Assembly (NCBI GenBank): GCA_023230285.1
Contig: JALNXP010000118.1
Span: 1-7,556 of the forward strand
Direction of reading: 5' to 3'
DNA: 7,556 bases
From: Bacteroidales bacterium
Lineage (GTDB): Bacteria; Bacteroidota; Bacteroidia; Bacteroidales; BM520
Shown here piece by piece: positions 6,492 to 7,556 of this stretch. Numbering within the stretch: the stretch's first letter is position 1; every line of letters begins with the position of its first letter. The notes under the pieces are model-generated. The model was not told the DNA's origin, did no database searches, and saw only the letters and a list, made by a program, of their open reading frames with translations. The position numbers and the translations under genes were made by a program.

Positions 6492-6668
6492 AGTTTAGAT
6501 TAATCTCAATTTATTTTTTCTTAAATGCTAAGTCCATGTTAAAAGTTTATCATGAAAAAGGAGCTTTTTTTCTAAAAAATGTTTTTTTTAAACAATTTTA
6601 TGGTTCCTTAGTTTTTCACTAAAAGTCAATGTATAACGAGCTTTCATTAAGATGGTTGTAATTAATTG

Positions 6669-6716
6669 GTGGGAAAAAATGTAAATATTTATCAACAATT
6701 ATAAAAAAGTGGGAAA
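6669..6716 (+). promoter_or_regulatory. Candidate MraZ operator: two GTGGGAAA direct repeats
   Basis: GTGGGAAA occurs at 6669-6676 and again at 6709-6716, both on the plus strand, upstream of the candidate mraZ promoter. MraZ is known to bind direct repeats containing TGGG (E. coli) upstream of its own gene and repress the dcw cluster. Here the copies are 40 bp apart, about four helical turns, rather than closely tandem. A related, weaker TGTAAATATT lies between them. Autoregulation by the adjacent MraZ is the natural inference. Confidence 0.55.
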
Positions 6717-6724
6717 TATTGTAT

Positions 6725-6732
6725 TACATTTG
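6725..6732 (+). promoter_or_regulatory. Candidate -7 promoter element for mraZ
   Basis: TACATTTG matches the Bacteroidota -7 consensus TAnnTTTG exactly and lies 25 bp before the mraZ start codon, giving a short leader of about 20 nt. No clear -33 TTTG is seen at the usual distance. The GTGGGAAA copy at 6709-6716 lies directly upstream, so a bound repressor would occlude RNA polymerase. Confidence 0.5.
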
Positions 6733-6757
6733 GCGATAATTTTTAAACCCACTAATT

Positions 6758-7222
6758 GTGTTTACTTCAACTTACGAATGTAAAATTGATGATAAAGGCA
6801 GACTGGCGCTTCCGAGTAAGCTTAAGGCTGAACTGATGCCGGTTTTAGCTGATGGCTTCATCTTGAAGAGAAGTGTTTTTAGCCCTTGTCTGGAATTGTG
6901 GCCAAAAAAGGAGTGGGATAAGACCTTGACAAGGATAAATGCGTTGACGCGGTTTTCGCGGGAGAATGCAAAAATGGTTCGTGCTTTCCTTGCTGGCGTA
7001 AAGCAAGTTGATTTAGATGGAACAGGAAGGATAAATATCCCCAATGACCTGATCATTTTTGCAGGTATTCAAAAAACAGTTGTAATTGCTTCACAGATCA
7101 GCATTATCGAAATTTGGGACAAGTCAAAATACGAAGAGGAGGTTTCGATAGCTAATGATGTTGAGTTTGCCCAAATGGTGGAAAATATTCTTGGCGGTTT
7201 AGAACCTGATAACACCATTTAG
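6758..7222 (+). CDS. mraZ: MraZ, transcriptional regulator of the division/cell-wall cluster
   Basis: This 154-residue protein has the two tandem AbrB/SpoVT-like swapped-hairpin repeats of MraZ. The first carries DDKGRLALP (11-19) and the second carries DLDGTGRINIP (85-95), both matching the family's D-x-GR-x-IP signature. Segments such as LKRSVFSPCLELWP (36-49) and IIEIWDKSKYE (116-126) are the type seen in Bacteroidota MraZ. Known family members form ring-shaped oligomers and repress their own dcw operon by binding TGGG direct repeats, which are present just upstream. The start is a GTG at 6758-6760; the first in-frame ATG (residue 26) would remove the first DNA-binding motif. It is the first gene of the rightward operon, separated by 2 bp from rsmH. 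Confidence 0.95.
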   Translation: MFTSTYECKIDDKGRLALPSKLKAELMPVLADGFILKRSVFSPCLELWPKKEWDKTLTRINALTRFSRENAKMVRAFLAGVKQVDLDGTGRINIPNDLIIFAGIQKTVVIASQISIIEIWDKSKYEEEVSIANDVEFAQMVENILGGLEPDNTI

Positions 7223-7224
7223 CT

Positions 7225-7556
7225 ATGTATCATCAGCCGGTAATGTTAAAAGAGAGTATTCAGGGGCTTAACATTAAACCCAACGGGATTTATGTTGATG
7301 CGACCTATGGGGGTGGAGGACATTCGGCAGCCATACTCCAAGGGATGCCAAAGGGCAGATTGATCGCCTTCGATCAAGATAAAGATGCGCTGGTAAACAG
7401 GATAAATGATGTACGGTTAACCTTGGTAAATCATAATTTCAGATATTTAAAACAGTTTCTAAAATATTATAATTCACTTCCTGCTGATGGAATAATAGCT
7501 GATTTGGGCGTTAGCTCGCATCAGTTGGATAGCAAGGAGCGCGGTTTTTCAACCAG
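7225..7556 (+). CDS. rsmH: RsmH, 16S rRNA m4C1402 N4-methyltransferase (5' part only)
   Basis: The frame opens with ATG at 7225 and stays open for 110 codons to the window edge, so about one third of the usual roughly 300-residue protein is present. Diagnostic RsmH/MraW motifs are visible: YHQPVML (2-8), the SAM-binding loop DATYGGGGHS (25-34), FDQDKDA (49-55), NFRYL (71-75), ADLGVSSHQLD (92-102) and RGFS (106-109). The enzyme methylates N4 of C1402 in 16S rRNA with S-adenosylmethionine. It follows the mraZ stop after only 2 bp, the standard mraZ-rsmH order at the head of the dcw cluster, and is presumably co-transcribed with it. The frame is truncated only by the end of the sequence. Confidence 0.95.
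   Translation, partial: MYHQPVMLKESIQGLNIKPNGIYVDATYGGGGHSAAILQGMPKGRLIAFDQDKDALVNRINDVRLTLVNHNFRYLKQFLKYYNSLPADGIIADLGVSSHQLDSKERGFST

Larger units (their letters stand above)
5987..6757. other. Long AT-rich divergent intergenic region between hydC and mraZ
   Basis: The 771 bp between the two divergent start codons contain no credible gene: open frames are very short (for example 12 codons from an ATG pair near 6347) and stops are dense in the frames examined. No tRNA or recognisable RNA gene is seen. The region holds a candidate promoter for each operon, candidate MraZ operator repeats near the right end, a 14-bp palindrome near the hydC promoter, a 10-bp tandem repeat, interleaved inverted repeats around 6443-6491, and several T- or A-runs. 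The middle part (about 6100-6660) has no function I can support; decayed DNA or an unrecognised small RNA remain possible. Confidence 0.6.

Noticed and set aside
6551..6580. Possible intrinsic terminator (AAAAAG-GAG-CTTTTTTT)
   Set aside because: The stem is only six mostly A-T pairs, there is no gene upstream on the plus strand to terminate, and A/T runs are common throughout this stretch.
6772..7056. 94-codon minus-strand frame opposite mraZ
   Set aside because: It is antisense to the two MraZ DNA-binding motifs and has no family resemblance.
1..7556. CRISPR arrays, tRNA or rRNA genes, complete insertion sequences
   Set aside because: No regularly spaced repeats, no cloverleaf-like segment and no transposase were recognised in either strand.

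Overview
The window reads as chromosomal DNA of an anaerobic or facultative member of the Bacteroidota. The evidence is the MraZ/RsmH sequence type, the lack of Shine-Dalgarno sequences before the start codons, AT-rich intergenic DNA, and two exact matches to the Bacteroidota -7 promoter element TAnnTTTG placed correctly upstream of the two operons. The assignment is an inference from sequence; no 16S or other marker is present.

Layout: positions 1-532 hold no intact gene. They contain a decayed leftward coding remnant (about 153-431) that resembles the N-terminus of a Bacteroidota tyrosine recombinase. Two hairpins (431-465, a perfect 15-bp stem, and 483-514) lie just past the end of the hydrogenase operon. 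Positions 533-5986 are a leftward three-gene operon in the order hydC-hydB-hydA. It encodes a NuoE-like subunit, a 1051-residue NuoF-like subunit fused to a GltD/NfnB-like flavoprotein, and an [FeFe]-hydrogenase catalytic subunit. Positions 5987-6757 are a 771-bp AT-rich divergent intergenic region with a candidate promoter for each direction, candidate MraZ operator repeats and several small repeats. Positions 6758 to the end are the start of a rightward division/cell-wall (dcw) cluster: mraZ, then the 5' part of rsmH, which runs off the window.

How the genes work together: HydA should interconvert protons and H2 at the H-cluster and pass electrons through its N-terminal iron-sulfur relay to the HydB/HydC pair, which carries an FMN/NAD(H) site. 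In well-studied bifurcating HydABC enzymes HydB ends with a small 2x[4Fe-4S] ferredoxin domain. Here that end is replaced by a whole cysteine-rich and FAD/NAD(P)H-binding module of the GltD/NfnB type with a VYRR motif typical of NADPH binding. The predicted complex is therefore a hydrogenase joined to a transhydrogenase-like flavoprotein, able in principle to connect H2, NAD(H), NADP(H) and possibly ferredoxin. This is the most interesting system in the window. The H-cluster maturases HydE, HydF and HydG are not in the window.
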